NCBI RefSeq assembly: GCF_001623075.1
Contig: NZ_LMCF01000047.1
Coordinates: 1-64,000, forward strand
Source of the DNA: Pseudovibrio sp. Ad37
GTDB lineage: Bacteria > Pseudomonadota > Alphaproteobacteria > Rhizobiales > Stappiaceae
Direction of reading: 5' to 3'
DNA: 64,000 bases
The first letter of the stretch is position 1. The number at the start of each line of letters is the position of its first letter. Positions 35,533 through 45,488 of this stretch are shown in pieces. The position numbers and the translations under genes are program-made. Under the pieces are notes generated by a model that did no database searches, was not told the origin of the DNA, and was given only the letters and a program-made list of their open reading frames with translations.

Positions 35533-38500
35533 ATGGTTTCTGAAGAAAAAAGCAGTGAGCCGACCCCGTCCAAGAGTCACAACGCCCCGTCGCTGGATGA
35601 CAAGTACACCCAGACCAGCGGTGTTGTCTTTCTCACCGGCAACCAGGCGCTGGTGCGGTTGCCATTGCAGCAGCGCATGCGTGATGAGCTGGCAGGGCTG
35701 AATACAGGCGCTTTTATCTCCGGTTACCGCGGTTCTCCTCTTGGGCGTTACGATATGGAGCTGTGGCGGGCGCAGCTGCATCTGGATAAGCACAATATTG
35801 TGTTTCAGCCGGGCGTGAATGAGGATCTGGCGGCAACGGCCATCTGGGGCTCACAGCACGTGGGCAACATGAAGATGCGCAACAAGGATGGCGTGGTCGG
35901 CTTCTGGTACGGCAAAACGCCGGGAGTGGACCGCTCCGGCGATGCTTTCCGCCATGCTAACTTTGCAGGTACTCACCCCAAGGGCGGTGTTGTGGCGCTG
36001 TGTGGGGATGACCACGCGGCCAAGTCCTCCACCGTTGCAGGCCAATCGGACCATGCGTTGATTGCCTCTGGCATTCCGGTGCTTTACCCAGCCAACCCGC
36101 AGGACATTCTGGACTATGGCATCCTGGCCGTGGAGATGAGCCGCTACAGCGGATGCTGGGTGGGCGTAAAGCTGGTGACAGATGTGGTGGAAAGCGCCTC
36201 TACCGTGGAGGTGGATCTGGACCGCATTGAGGTTGTGAAACCGGACCTAAAAGACCCACAAGGCGGTGTCTGGATTCGCGAGATCGACCTGCCCGTGCAG
36301 CAGGAAAAGCGGCTGCTGGAAGAGAAGATTCCACGCGCGCTGGCCTTTGCGCACGCCAACAACATCAACCAGATCACCCACGATGCGCATGAGCCGGAGG
36401 TCGGCATCATCGCCTCGGGCAAGTCTTACTCTGACTTGCGCCAAGCCATGAACGAGCTGGGCCTTACGTCTCTGGAAACGGAAAAGCGCCGCATCCGCAT
36501 CCTGAAGATCGGTATGGTGTGGCCGCTGGACCCGAAGATCATCGAGGCGTTCTCCAAGGGTCTCAAGAAGATCCTTGTGGTGGAAGAAAAGCGTCCTGTT
36601 GTTGAGGATCAGCTGAAAACCATCCTGTTTGATGCGGGCATTTCGTTAAAGGTGCAGGGCAAGGGTCTGTTGCCGAACTCTGGCGTGCTTGCTGCCAATC
36701 AGGTGGCCTCTGCCATTGCAGAGTTTTTGGAGGATGAGGAGCTGAAGGCCAAAGTGCCGGTGCCGATCAAGCTGAAGCCGGGGCCGGTGCGCCGTCCATC
36801 GTTCTGTTCCGGTTGCCCGCACAACACCTCCACCAAAGTACCGGATGGTAGCCGCGCGCTGGCAGGCATTGGCTGCCACACCATTGCGTATTTTAATGAT
36901 CCGGTGAAGACCAAGGCCCCCTCTCAAATGGGCGGCGAGGGTATGCACTGGGTGGGTCAGGCACCGTTTACCGATGAGCCGCATGTGTTCGCCAACATGG
37001 GCGACGGCACCTACTTCCACTCGGGCTTTCTGGCCATGCGTCAGGCTGTGGCCGCTGATGCAACCATGACCTACAAATTGCTGGTCAACGGCTTTGTTTC
37101 CATGACGGGCGGACAGCCCGTTGATGGGGAGCAATCTGTGCCCCAGCTCATCACCGCCGCGCTCAATGAAGGCGTGAAGAAGGTGGTGGTGGTGACCGAG
37201 GATGTGGAACGGGTGGAAGCTCAATCCATTCCGGCAGGCGTTGAGGTGCACCACAGACGAGAGCTGGAAGCGGTGCAGCGCGATCTGCGTGAGATACCGG
37301 GTGTGACGGTGTTGATTTATGATCAGGCCTGCGCCACCGAGCGCCGCCGCTTGCGCAAGCGCGGCAAGTGGGAGGACCCGAAGGTCCGCACTTACATTCA
37401 CCCGGACATCTGCGAGGGATGTGGCGATTGTGGTGAGAAGTCTGGCTGCCTTTCCATTGAGCCGCTGGAAACGCCTCTGGGTCGCAAGAGGCAGATCAAC
37501 CAATCCAGCTGCAACAAGGATTTTTCCTGTGTTGAGGGCTTCTGCCCAAGCTTCGTGACCATTCATGGTGCAGAGCCGAAAAAGGCCACCACACCTGCAG
37601 AGCGTCAGATTGAAAGCGTTGGCGATGAACTGTTGGCAGAGCCGGAGTTGCCCGCAATCAACGGCGCAACAGGACTGCTGGTGACTGGTATTGGTGGCAC
37701 CGGTGTTGTCACCATCGGGGCGATCCTCTCCATGGCAGCGCATTTGGATGGCAGCCGCGTTTCTACACTGGACCTGACGGGCCTTGCGCAAAAGTACGGG
37801 GCGGTGATGACGCATATGCGCATCGCCAAGTCCGCCGATGGCTTGCAAAGCGCCCGTCTGGCGGTTGGCGAAGCGGATGTGGTGATCGGCTGCGACCTGG
37901 TGGTGACAGCAGGTGACGAGACGCTGACAACACTGCGCAAGGGGTCCGCTCAGGTGGTGGTGAACACGGAAGAAGTGCCGACCATCGACTTTTCCAAGAA
38001 CCCGGATTGGGACATCAACACGCCCAACCTGCAGGCGCGACTGGAAGAGGCAGTAGGTGACCGATTGGATTACTTCGACACCACACAGGCTGCGAAAGAC
38101 CTGTGCGGGGACGCGGTGATGGCAAACATGATGCTGTTTGGTGCCACCTGGCAGCGCGGCCTTATTCCGGTGACACTCGGTTCCATCCGTCAGGCCATTG
38201 AGCTGAACGGTGTTGCCCGCGACAAGAACTTCGAGGCCTTCAATTGGGGCCGCCTGATGGTGTTGGACCCGGAGCGGGTTGCCAAAGCACGGGCACCGAT
38301 TGCGACCGTGGTGAAGCTGGACCGGCCTCTGCCACTGGAAGAGCTGATTGAGGACCGGGTGAACCGCCTCAGGGATTATCAGGGCAGCAGCCTTGGCAGG
38401 TTTTACCGTCAAAAGCTGGTTGCGCTGAAAAAGGCCGGAGCGGGTGAACTGATACTTCGCACCGCCGCGACGCAATATTTCCGTCTGCTGGCGCATAAGG

Positions 38501-38985
38501 ACGAGTTTGAAGTCGCGCGCTTGTTCTCACAGCCACAGTTCAAACAGAGCCTTGCGGAAACTTTCGAGGGTGATCTGGAAGTGCGCTTCCACATTGGGGG
38601 CGGTCCCTTTGCGAAAAAGGACCGTGTGACTGGCTTGCCGGTGAAGACTGAGTTCGGCTCGTGGATGATGAAGTTATTTTCGGTCCTCTCTAGCCTCAAA
38701 GGTCTGCGCGGTTCGTTCCTTGATCCCTTCCGCAACAATGAGGAGCGCGTTCTGGCAAATGAACTGCGCTCATCATATGAGGCAGACATGGATCTGGTCT
38801 GCACCCATCTGGCAGAGGCTGGTGAGAAAGCTGCGCATGATCTGCTGAGCTGGCCAGTGAAAGTACGCGGGTATGGCCACGTCCGTGCGGGCAATGCGGA
38901 AAAAGCGCTGAGGCTGCGCGAGCGACGCAAAACAGCGCTTAGCAACGCACAAAACAACGCAAAGCCGGAGAAGGTGCCTGCATAA
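35533..38985 (+). CDS. Indolepyruvate:ferredoxin oxidoreductase, fused alpha and beta subunits
   Basis: 1150 residues, the fused single-chain form. N-terminal pyruvate-oxidoreductase domain (GAFISGYRGSPLG), thiamine diphosphate-binding domain (MGDGTYFHSG near residue 490), a short cysteine cluster with CEGCGDCGEKSGC followed by CNKDFSCVEGFCPSF, and a C-terminal gamma-type domain starting TGIGGTGVVTIG. It oxidatively decarboxylates aryl pyruvates from aromatic amino acid breakdown to aryl-acetyl-CoA, passing electrons to ferredoxin. The archaeal form is two chains (IorA, IorB). A GAGAG site lies seven bases before the ATG. Its high GC coding contrasts with the AT-rich patch before it. A terminator follows. 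Confidence 0.92.
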   Translation: MVSEEKSSEPTPSKSHNAPSLDDKYTQTSGVVFLTGNQALVRLPLQQRMRDELAGLNTGAFISGYRGSPLGRYDMELWRAQLHLDKHNIVFQPGVNEDLAATAIWGSQHVGNMKMRNKDGVVGFWYGKTPGVDRSGDAFRHANFAGTHPKGGVVALCGDDHAAKSSTVAGQSDHALIASGIPVLYPANPQDILDYGILAVEMSRYSGCWVGVKLVTDVVESASTVEVDLDRIEVVKPDLKDPQGGVWIREIDLPVQQEKRLLEEKIPRALAFAHANNINQITHDAHEPEVGIIASGKSYSDLRQAMNELGLTSLETEKRRIRILKIGMVWPLDPKIIEAFSKGLKKILVVEEKRPVVEDQLKTILFDAGISLKVQGKGLLPNSGVLAANQVASAIAEFLEDEELKAKVPVPIKLKPGPVRRPSFCSGCPHNTSTKVPDGSRALAGIGCHTIAYFNDPVKTKAPSQMGGEGMHWVGQAPFTDEPHVFANMGDGTYFHSGFLAMRQAVAADATMTYKLLVNGFVSMTGGQPVDGEQSVPQLITAALNEGVKKVVVVTEDVERVEAQSIPAGVEVHHRRELEAVQRDLREIPGVTVLIYDQACATERRRLRKRGKWEDPKVRTYIHPDICEGCGDCGEKSGCLSIEPLETPLGRKRQINQSSCNKDFSCVEGFCPSFVTIHGAEPKKATTPAERQIESVGDELLAEPELPAINGATGLLVTGIGGTGVVTIGAILSMAAHLDGSRVSTLDLTGLAQKYGAVMTHMRIAKSADGLQSARLAVGEADVVIGCDLVVTAGDETLTTLRKGSAQVVVNTEEVPTIDFSKNPDWDINTPNLQARLEEAVGDRLDYFDTTQAAKDLCGDAVMANMMLFGATWQRGLIPVTLGSIRQAIELNGVARDKNFEAFNWGRLMVLDPERVAKARAPIATVVKLDRPLPLEELIEDRVNRLRDYQGSSLGRFYRQKLVALKKAGAGELILRTAATQYFRLLAHKDEFEVARLFSQPQFKQSLAETFEGDLEVRFHIGGGPFAKKDRVTGLPVKTEFGSWMMKLFSVLSSLKGLRGSFLDPFRNNEERVLANELRSSYEADMDLVCTHLAEAGEKAAHDLLSWPVKVRGYGHVRAGNAEKALRLRERRKTALSNAQNNAKPEKVPA

Positions 38986-39532
38986 GCGTAACGTAATGAT
39001 ATGTTTGATGGAATTGGGGTGAGGCTTGCGGGTTTCACCCCGTTTTGGTTTTGGAGCTTACATAGCAACGCAAACAGGTTCAGCGATTTTTTGTAGAAAA
39101 TTGGCCCCCTCTGCAGGATCGCACAAGATCATGCAGTTATTCCCTCAGTCCAAGACATGCAGCGGAGTTGTGGCGGCAACCTGCCGTTGATGAGATGCCC
39201 TGAGTGAAAGATGTAGGTACTAGTACCACCCTAGTTTTGAGTTTTTCAAAGATTAATTCCAAAATGTGTATTATGCACTTATGGATAAACCCTAATAGTG
39301 ATCCCAGTTCTATTTTAGTAGTGTCAAATAAAACGGGTTCTCCGTCAGGGATGTAAACTGATTTAAGCTTGTCTCTATTATGTATTATGATGATAAATTC
39401 TGTTAAATATTAACAAAACTATAATAATAGTGACTGTTTTATTTACGCAAGGAGAGGGCTAATCAACCAGAGGTGGTTGAAACCAGCATCATATGAGTGA
39501 GAGATGGCGGAACCCGTACTGATTTCTACAGT
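38986..39532. other. Intergenic region before the chemoreceptor gene
   Basis: About 550 bases. After the terminator at 39016, a 12-bp perfect palindrome GGTACTAGTACC lies at 39216-39227, and a 7-bp hairpin (TCAACCA/TGGTTGA) at 39463-39480 just before the chemoreceptor start. The middle is AT-rich (39240-39440) and probably holds the promoter. No gene seen. Confidence 0.55.
39016..39046 (+). terminator. Rho-independent terminator
   Basis: Arms GGGGTGA and TCACCCC around a 12-base loop, then GTTTTGGTTTT, 30 bases after the oxidoreductase stop. Confidence 0.75.
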
Positions 39533-41578
39533 ATGGCGAAGCAGAAAATGAAACTAAGTCATCGCATTGTCAGCGCATCAGCAGCGGTTCTTCTCGTTGC
39601 CTCATCGCTCGTAATTTCGATCGGAACCTACCTCAGCATGCAAACGGCTGAGCAAGACAGCCGGGCCTTGTTCAACTCGGTTGCATCTGGATTGGCTGCC
39701 ACAGCGCAGGATCTTTTAAAAGAGTCGCAGGTTATTTCCACAACACTTGCACGCACTTACGGCGCTGAGATCGACAGCGGAGATGCTTCGCGCACCAACA
39801 TCGCGCTCATGACAGAAGCAGCCCTGCGCGGCACAACGGACATTCTCGGCATCGCGGTCTTCCTTCAACCGGATGTTGCAGGCAAAGATGCTGATTACGT
39901 TGGCAAGAAGTACGCTTCTGACACTGGCCAGTTCGTTCCCTACTTCTACATAGAAAATGGCAGTGTTCAGTCCCTGACAGCAGACATTGGCCGCGCTGAT
40001 GTTCAACGGCGTATGCGCAGGACGATACAGCAGAAAAGCCAATTTGTGACCGAGCCTTACACCTTTGATGTTGAAGGTAAAACGATACTCTCCGCCTCGG
40101 TTCTGGACCCGATCCTGAACGCAAAAGGCGAGGCCGTTGGTGTTGTGGTGATCGATGTTGACTTCGATAAGCTGCAGGAAAAAATGGGCGCCGCCAACTT
40201 CTATGACACTGGCCGTCTGGCAGTGGTCAGTGAAGACGGGCTCTGGGTTAGCCACAGTGACCGCTCCGTTCTGGGCGAGAAAGTCCGCCCGGTTATTGAG
40301 AGCATCATGAACGGCGTCCGCGACAAGGCGAACGTGCAAGAGGTCGGTGACCGCTTGTTTATTTTTGAGAAGTTTCAACTGGGTACGACAGATCAGTACT
40401 GGTTTGCTGGCATGTCCGTCACCACTGAGGAGCTGACAGCTGGTGCCCGCAACACCCGCGATATGGCGTTGATTGCAGCAGTGGTTTCCGGCCTGATTGG
40501 TTGCATCATCTTATGGTTCATCGGCAATTCCATCGCCCGCCCAATCGTCAACCTGACACACCGCATGCAGTCTCTTGCTGATGGCAATGTTTCTGATGAG
40601 GTGCAGTATACTGGCCGCTCTGACGAAATCGGCCAGATGGCTAACGCATTGAAAGTGTTTGTAACTGCGGTCTCTGAACGCCAGAGCTTGCAGTCTGAGG
40701 CCGAGAAAGAGCACTTGCGCGAGGCAGAGCGTCAGAAGCAATCGGCCAAGCTGATTGAGGCATTCTCCGGCACTGCAGAAAACGCTTTGACGGTCATTCA
40801 CGGCCGGTTTGACGAGCTGGAGCAGACCTCCAAAGAACTGGCGGATATTGCCGAGAACACAACCGTCCAAACCACAGCAACTTCTGCGGCCTCAGAAGAA
40901 GCTACGGCGAATGTGCAAACAGTGGCCTCTGCCTCTGAGGAGCTTTCAACCTCCATTGAAGAGATCGCGCAGCAGATCGCCCGAACCAACAAGGTGATCA
41001 CCCAAACCAACGATGCAGTACAGGCCACCAACACCAAGGTGTTGGATCTGGACGGCACGGCGCAGCGTATTGGTGAGGTGGTCAATCTCATTCAGGACAT
41101 TGCCGAGCAAACCAACCTGCTGGCACTCAACGCCACCATTGAGGCAGCTCGTGCGGGTGAGATGGGCAAGGGCTTTGCCGTTGTGGCAACCGAGGTGAAG
41201 GAGTTGGCAAGTCAGACCTCTAAGGCGACTGAAGAAATCTCTCAGCAGATAGCGGAGATTCAAGGCTCCTCCAAGGATGCCGTTGAAGCTATTCAGGAAA
41301 TTACCTCCAGCATCCGGCAAGTCAACGAGTTTTCATCCAACATTGCGGCCTCTGTTGAACAACAGGGCGCGGCCACTGCCGAGATCACTGAAAACGTGCA
41401 TCAGGCAGCGACGGGTACGCAGAACGTTTCTGAAAACATGGTGCTGGTGGCGCAGGCAGCAGAGAAGACCAACCAGTCCTCTGATCTGGTCTTCAAAACC
41501 GCATCGTCCGTGCGGCAAGAGGTTGTTGACCTTCGCGAGCAGATCGACGACTTCCTGTACAAGGTGCAGTCCGTATAA
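39533..41578 (+). CDS. Methyl-accepting chemotaxis protein (dCache-type)
   Basis: 681 residues if started at the ATG at 39533 ([12 protein letters not shown]). Order: helix 1 (about 12-32), periplasmic double-Cache domain (about 35-290), helix 2 ([21 protein letters not shown]), HAMP (about 335-390) and a cytoplasmic signalling domain with the hairpin tip [10 protein letters not shown]...[20 protein letters not shown]. Senses a small molecule, probably an amino or organic acid, through the Cache domain. Starts at 39497 (GTG) and 39548 (ATG) are also in frame; none has a clear ribosome site. Stand-alone, no other che gene near. A terminator follows. Confidence 0.9.
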   Translation: MAKQKMKLSHRIVSASAAVLLVASSLVISIGTYLSMQTAEQDSRALFNSVASGLAATAQDLLKESQVISTTLARTYGAEIDSGDASRTNIALMTEAALRGTTDILGIAVFLQPDVAGKDADYVGKKYASDTGQFVPYFYIENGSVQSLTADIGRADVQRRMRRTIQQKSQFVTEPYTFDVEGKTILSASVLDPILNAKGEAVGVVVIDVDFDKLQEKMGAANFYDTGRLAVVSEDGLWVSHSDRSVLGEKVRPVIESIMNGVRDKANVQEVGDRLFIFEKFQLGTTDQYWFAGMSVTTEELTAGARNTRDMALIAAVVSGLIGCIILWFIGNSIARPIVNLTHRMQSLADGNVSDEVQYTGRSDEIGQMANALKVFVTAVSERQSLQSEAEKEHLREAERQKQSAKLIEAFSGTAENALTVIHGRFDELEQTSKELADIAENTTVQTTATSAASEEATANVQTVASASEELSTSIEEIAQQIARTNKVITQTNDAVQATNTKVLDLDGTAQRIGEVVNLIQDIAEQTNLLALNATIEAARAGEMGKGFAVVATEVKELASQTSKATEEISQQIAEIQGSSKDAVEAIQEITSSIRQVNEFSSNIAASVEQQGAATAEITENVHQAATGTQNVSENMVLVAQAAEKTNQSSDLVFKTASSVRQEVVDLREQIDDFLYKVQSV

Positions 41579-41600
41579 GGCTGTGACCTAACGATAAATC

Positions 41601-41636
41601 AGGCTGGTGAAGTGATAGGCTTTGCCAGCCTTTTTT
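41601..41636 (+). terminator. Rho-independent terminator
   Basis: Arms AGGCTGG and CCAGCCT followed by TTTTTG, 22 bases after the chemoreceptor stop. Confidence 0.8.
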
Positions 41637-41690
41637 GATGCCGGGATATAGCGGCTTGCACCTATCCGTCGCTTCATTTGCGATATGAGG

Positions 41691-42017
41691 TCATCTTGTG
41701 AAATAACCTGACTTTACAACACTTTCAGTTTCCGAATGCCCCGGAACGACGGTCGCAAAACCATCAATAACCTGGCTGCTGAACTTCCTGAGTTCTGTCA
41801 TATCCTCTGAGTTATAGAACTTTAAAGCGGCCTCAAAACTCTCGAACCTGTACATCACCATATTCGTGTAGGCTGTTGGCCCCGCGAGGGTTTTCATTGG
41901 GCTTGCGACAATCAACTCGCCACCATATTTTTCGATAATAGGAAGGGATCTGGGCCCGAGTTCCTCAATGCGTGACCTGTCGATAATATTGTAGTGGTGA
42001 AGAACATAACCAGCCAT
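41691..42017 (-). CDS. DUF1330 family protein
   Basis: 108 residues, beginning MAGYVLHHYNIID, with YGGELIVASPMKTLAG and YRFESFEAALKFYNSEDM as the DUF1330 pattern. Second copy of this family in the window (other at 28317-28637). It lies just downstream of a TetR regulator on the same strand (gap 71 bases), so the two may be cotranscribed. Confidence 0.85.
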   Translation of the reverse strand: MAGYVLHHYNIIDRSRIEELGPRSLPIIEKYGGELIVASPMKTLAGPTAYTNMVMYRFESFEAALKFYNSEDMTELRKFSSQVIDGFATVVPGHSETESVVKSGYFTR

Positions 42018-42088
42018 TTAAAGTGTCCTGAAATTATAGAGTGAGGCGACGCCTACATCACTGTGCCTGCTAAGCAAACCCGGTCCGC

Positions 42089-42658
42089 CTAAATGGTGCT
42101 GACCAGCACGCTGACTGTCTCTTCCAGCTCTGTCAGGGTCGTGCCGCCGCGCACCATGACGCGTAGGCCGAAGTAACCTGCTGCCAGCAGACTGGCTTTT
42201 TGCTTCCGTAAAGCATCGTCACTCTTGTAAGGTTCAGAGACGGCGAGGGCGGTGTTGAACAGGTCTTGCGTGCTCTTGATGCCTTCCTGCGCGTTGAGCT
42301 GGATCTGCTGATCATCATGGGCGTGTTCAATGGCGGAGTTGCACAGGAAGCAACCGCTGCGGTCACCATTGCGTACGGGCTCCAGAACTGCTGCAAACAG
42401 ATCTACAAACCGCTGCTTTGCGTCCGGGGCCTTGCAGATCACCTGTGCTAGGTGGCTTATGTCCCGTTCGTGATAGAGCTTCAGCGCCCGCGCGTACATG
42501 GCGTCTTTATTGCCAAACTCCCGGTAGAGCGACTGCTTCTTCAGCTCGGTTATCCTCTCCAGGTCCTGCATGGAGGTGCCATGATAGCCTTTTTCCCAAA
42601 AAGCTCTCTGTATTCTGTCCAACGCAGCTTGGGGGTCAAATTCCCGAGGTCTCGCCAT
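42089..42658 (-). CDS. TetR/AcrR-family transcriptional regulator
   Basis: 189 residues from the ATG at 42658 (MARPREFDPQAAL) with AGGA upstream. N-terminal helix-turn-helix HGTSMQDLERITELKKQSLYREFGNK, then a ligand-binding helical domain. The CFLCNSAIEHAHD segment is like the quinone/alkylating-type TetR group (YezE/ComR-like). A perfect 34-bp palindrome at 42688-42721 lies 30 bases before the start and a DUF417 gene is divergent, so it most likely represses that gene and itself. Confidence 0.9.
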   Translation of the reverse strand: MARPREFDPQAALDRIQRAFWEKGYHGTSMQDLERITELKKQSLYREFGNKDAMYARALKLYHERDISHLAQVICKAPDAKQRFVDLFAAVLEPVRNGDRSGCFLCNSAIEHAHDDQQIQLNAQEGIKSTQDLFNTALAVSEPYKSDDALRKQKASLLAAGYFGLRVMVRGGTTLTELEETVSVLVSTI

Positions 42659-42687
42659 CACATTAATTCCTGCTCACAACAATGTTA

Positions 42688-42721
42688 CCGATGTGTCCAT
42701 AATTCATTATGGACACATCGG
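42688..42721. promoter_or_regulatory. TetR operator candidate, perfect 34-bp palindrome
   Basis: Arms CCGATGTGTCCATAAT and ATTATGGACACATCGG (16 bp each, no mismatch) around a 2-base centre. It lies between the divergent TetR (start 42658) and DUF417 (start 42801) genes. TetR operators are usually 15-25 bp dyads, so the length is notable and suggests two dimers may bind. Confidence 0.8.
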
Positions 42722-42800
42722 TCCGCAATACATATACCTAAGTGCACAGGCTGGCAAGACCCGCCGCAAAACACTACCAAATTCAACACAGGACGTTGAA

Positions 42801-43301
42801 ATGACTGATCTTACTCACGCGCCTGCCACTCAATCAGATGACAACGCTGCCCTGGGTGCTTTGTTCTCCGATATCGCGAAAAACGGAATCTTCGCCTCCC
42901 TTATTCTCGTGTTCCTTTGGTTTGGTGGCATGAAGTTTACGGCTTATGAGGCCGGAGCAATTCGCGGACTGGTCGAGAATTCTCCCTTTCTTGGATGGCT
43001 TTACTCATTCCTGTCCGAAGGAGCTGTGTCCAAACTCATCGGACTTACCGAGCTGACTATCGCGGCTTTACTCACCACTCGCTTCTTCGCGCCTAAATTT
43101 GCGGTCTTCGGTGCGCTTGGTGCCATCGGCACGTTTCTGTTGACCTTCAGCTTCTTCTTTTCCACGCCGGGCGTGTTCATTCCGGACACTGGCGTGCTGG
43201 CGATTTCCGTTATTCCGGGACAGTTCCTTTTGAAAGATATTGTCCTGCTGTTCGCATCCGTGTTCGCCCTAGGCAATGCCCTCAGTGCAACTGCAAAATA
43301 A
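42801..43301 (+). CDS. DUF417 family membrane protein (RclC/YkgB-like)
   Basis: 166 residues from the ATG at 42801 with AGGACG upstream; the frame runs 108 bases further but those residues are not conserved-looking. Four helices, with FLWFGGMKFTAYEAGAIRGLVENSPF, the DUF417 signature. In E. coli, RclC is induced by reactive chlorine stress, so a role in oxidative or electrophile stress is plausible. Divergent from and likely repressed by the TetR protein at 42089. Confidence 0.88.
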   Translation: MTDLTHAPATQSDDNAALGALFSDIAKNGIFASLILVFLWFGGMKFTAYEAGAIRGLVENSPFLGWLYSFLSEGAVSKLIGLTELTIAALLTTRFFAPKFAVFGALGAIGTFLLTFSFFFSTPGVFIPDTGVLAISVIPGQFLLKDIVLLFASVFALGNALSATAK

Positions 43302-43327
43302 AGATATACTCCTCACTGTGCACTGAA

Positions 43328-43352
43328 ATGGGGGCGTCAATGACGCCTCCAT
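43328..43352. terminator. Hairpin between convergent genes
   Basis: ATGGGGGCGTC-AAT-GACGCCTCCAT, 11-bp arms with one G-T pair, between the DUF417 stop and the convergent TetR stop. Confidence 0.55.
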
Positions 43353-43388
43353 TGGGCTGTCTGCTGTATGCTGGCTGAGAGAGGGGGA

Positions 43389-44009
43389 TTACTTTCCGCC
43401 CGTCTTCATTCTGCTCCCCAGCACCTCCAGCGTAACCTCAATTAATTTAAAGAGTTTTTCTTGCGGCGTGCCGAACTTCACCATCTCATACATCCCTTCG
43501 AAGACCATAATAAAGTAGGTGGTGAGGATTTCGATGTCTTCCGGGTTCTTCAGCTCATCCTGACACTGAGTCAACTTATCCCTGATCTGATCTTCCCAAT
43601 CAAACTGCAGGTTCTGAAACTCTGTCCAGAGGTTTTCGTCGACATAACCTAGGTCCACAAGTGCGGGCCAGAAAAGGCCTTTCTCGGCTTTCTGGTCATC
43701 GCAGCACAGCTCGGTAAACTCCATCAGCACCCCTTGCAGCGCGGAGTATGCATCCGAATGCATTGCCATAACCGACTGCATTTGCTGGCTGTATTTTAGG
43801 TAGTACCACCGCAGCGCAGAGACCGCCAACTCCCGCTTTGACCCAAAAGCAGCATTGAGCGTTTTCGTAGAAACACCAACAGCTTCAGCCACATCGTCCA
43901 TAGTGGCCGTTACAATTCCATTCCGCAGAAACACACGAATACTCGCGTCAAACAGACTTTCGAGTTCGGGGATTGGAATGTCTGGTTCAATTGGTTCATC
44001 CGAGCTCAT
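43389..44009 (-). CDS. TetR-family transcriptional regulator
   Basis: 206 residues. Helix-turn-helix VTATMDDVAEAVGVSTKTLNAAFGSK, then a helical domain with a C-terminal half typical of TetR_C proteins. The target is not clear: it converges on the DUF417 gene, and its upstream neighbour is the universal stress gene on the other strand (413 bases away). No strong dyad seen near its start. Confidence 0.85.
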   Translation of the reverse strand: MSSDEPIEPDIPIPELESLFDASIRVFLRNGIVTATMDDVAEAVGVSTKTLNAAFGSKRELAVSALRWYYLKYSQQMQSVMAMHSDAYSALQGVLMEFTELCCDDQKAEKGLFWPALVDLGYVDENLWTEFQNLQFDWEDQIRDKLTQCQDELKNPEDIEILTTYFIMVFEGMYEMVKFGTPQEKLFKLIEVTLEVLGSRMKTGGK

Positions 44010-44422
44010 TTTGAGACTATAGATTATTCAAAAATGCCCTCAACGCAGATGCTCAGCTTTAGAAAAAGAAACGCAACTCCAATGAACTGGATACATTTCA
44101 CTTTATGCCAATTCCGTTGAACTCCACCAGACGGACTGCACAATAAGGCAGATTTGTGTTGTTTATCTTTAAATACTAAAAATGTAAAAACGGCCTATTG
44201 CTCCGCGTCTCTATGTCTATCATAGGTTGACTTGAGGTTATCTTGCATACGCAGGGTTATAATATTTCGCAGGAAGCTAAGTATAGCACCCAATTTACTT
44301 GTGGCTGTTTGGGGCCAACTATCACTCTATGAGGCGGGAAGGGTATTCTTGGCAACTCGACCTACAGGTGGGTGCTTTTCGCATTCTGCGCTTCATGAAT
44401 TGAGTCAATTGGAGGTTCAGAT
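44010..44422. other. Intergenic region between TetR and universal stress genes
   Basis: 413 bases with both promoters. The only symmetric element found is AATTGAGTCAATT at 44398-44410, immediately before the GGAGG of the universal stress gene, so it may act in the mRNA or as an operator. No gene seen. Confidence 0.5.
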
Positions 44423-45253
44423 ATGTCTATCAAAACAGTCGTCATCCTTACCGACACGTCTGGTGAGCAGGTTGCATCCCGCGTTGCCGTTGAGCTCTCC
44501 AAGCTGACAGATGCCTATCTGATTGGCGTGGCTCCCAATTACGAGACTTCTTACTATCTGTGCACGGCCGGGCCAATGCCGCCAGACTATGAACAGCGCT
44601 TGCAGGAACAATCCGCCGAGACACTTAATAAGTCATTGGAAAGCTTTGCAAAACACTTTGATGGTGCGGGCATGGATGGTGAAACGCGCGTCACGGACAT
44701 CACCCTTGGCGGCACGTTTGACGAGCTGATGCATCTGGGGCGTTTGAGTGATGTTACCGTGATACGACAGGACGATCCTGCCAAGCCGGAACCGATGCGT
44801 GCTGCCATGATTGAGGCGATGGTGTTTGACACTGGTGTCGCGACGCTCATTGTGCCGCACGCCTATGAAAAAGCGTTTGCGCCCAGAAACATAGCTGTGG
44901 CATGGGATGGCTCCGGCCCGGCCTCCAACGCAGCGCATGCCTCTATGTCCATGTTGCAAAATGCAGACACTGTCTCAGTTGTGATGATCAAGCCGCATGA
45001 CGAGCCAAAGCATTCAGAACTAACGGATATTCGTAGTTACTTCGAGCGCCATGGTGTCAACATCCATCTGGAAGTGATGAGCAACGTCTCCGGCTCCGTC
45101 TCAGAAGCGCTGCTGAGCACGGTAGAACGTCTCAACGCAGACATGCTGGTGATGGGCGGATACGGCCACAGTCGGTTGGCGCAATACCTGTTTGGCGGGG
45201 CAACGCGCCGGGTGCTGCACGATATGAAAATCCCGGTTCTGATGACCCATTAA
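44423..45253 (+). CDS. Universal stress protein, two-domain UspA type
   Basis: 276 residues with two Usp repeats. The second ends with the ATP-binding pattern MGGYGHSRLAQYLFGGATRRVL (G-x2-G-x9-G-S/T). The first repeat is more divergent and lacks that motif. GGAGG lies seven bases before the ATG. Such tandem Usp proteins protect during stasis, energy or oxygen stress. A terminator follows 12 bases after the stop. Confidence 0.9.
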   Translation: MSIKTVVILTDTSGEQVASRVAVELSKLTDAYLIGVAPNYETSYYLCTAGPMPPDYEQRLQEQSAETLNKSLESFAKHFDGAGMDGETRVTDITLGGTFDELMHLGRLSDVTVIRQDDPAKPEPMRAAMIEAMVFDTGVATLIVPHAYEKAFAPRNIAVAWDGSGPASNAAHASMSMLQNADTVSVVMIKPHDEPKHSELTDIRSYFERHGVNIHLEVMSNVSGSVSEALLSTVERLNADMLVMGGYGHSRLAQYLFGGATRRVLHDMKIPVLMTH

Positions 45254-45265
45254 GACACTCACCTA

Positions 45266-45290
45266 GGGGGCCTCACAGGCTCCCTTTTTT
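45266..45290 (+). terminator. Rho-independent terminator
   Basis: GGGGGCC-TCACA-GGCTCCC (one G-T pair) followed by TTTTTT. Confidence 0.8.
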
Positions 45291-45488
45291 ACTGCTGCAT
45301 TCTCACTGAGTAGTTCCAATGATGTTTTCTACAAGCAATCCGGTGTGATTTTCTCAAAAGAACGTGGTTTGATTGCTTGATCACCGAAAACAAGTCAGTT
45401 TGGCGTCACCTTGTGCGGTCACCCTGCACCATACCTGACGACATAGACTGCGCGTGGCATTGCGCGCTCAATATTGGAAATTGTACTT

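Noticed and set aside
36646-38496. 616-codon open frame on the minus strand
   Set aside because: It is fully antisense to the indolepyruvate oxidoreductase, has no family features, and reflects GC-biased codon use on the other strand.
43389-44009. Dyad search for the second TetR operator
   Set aside because: No convincing inverted repeat near its start.
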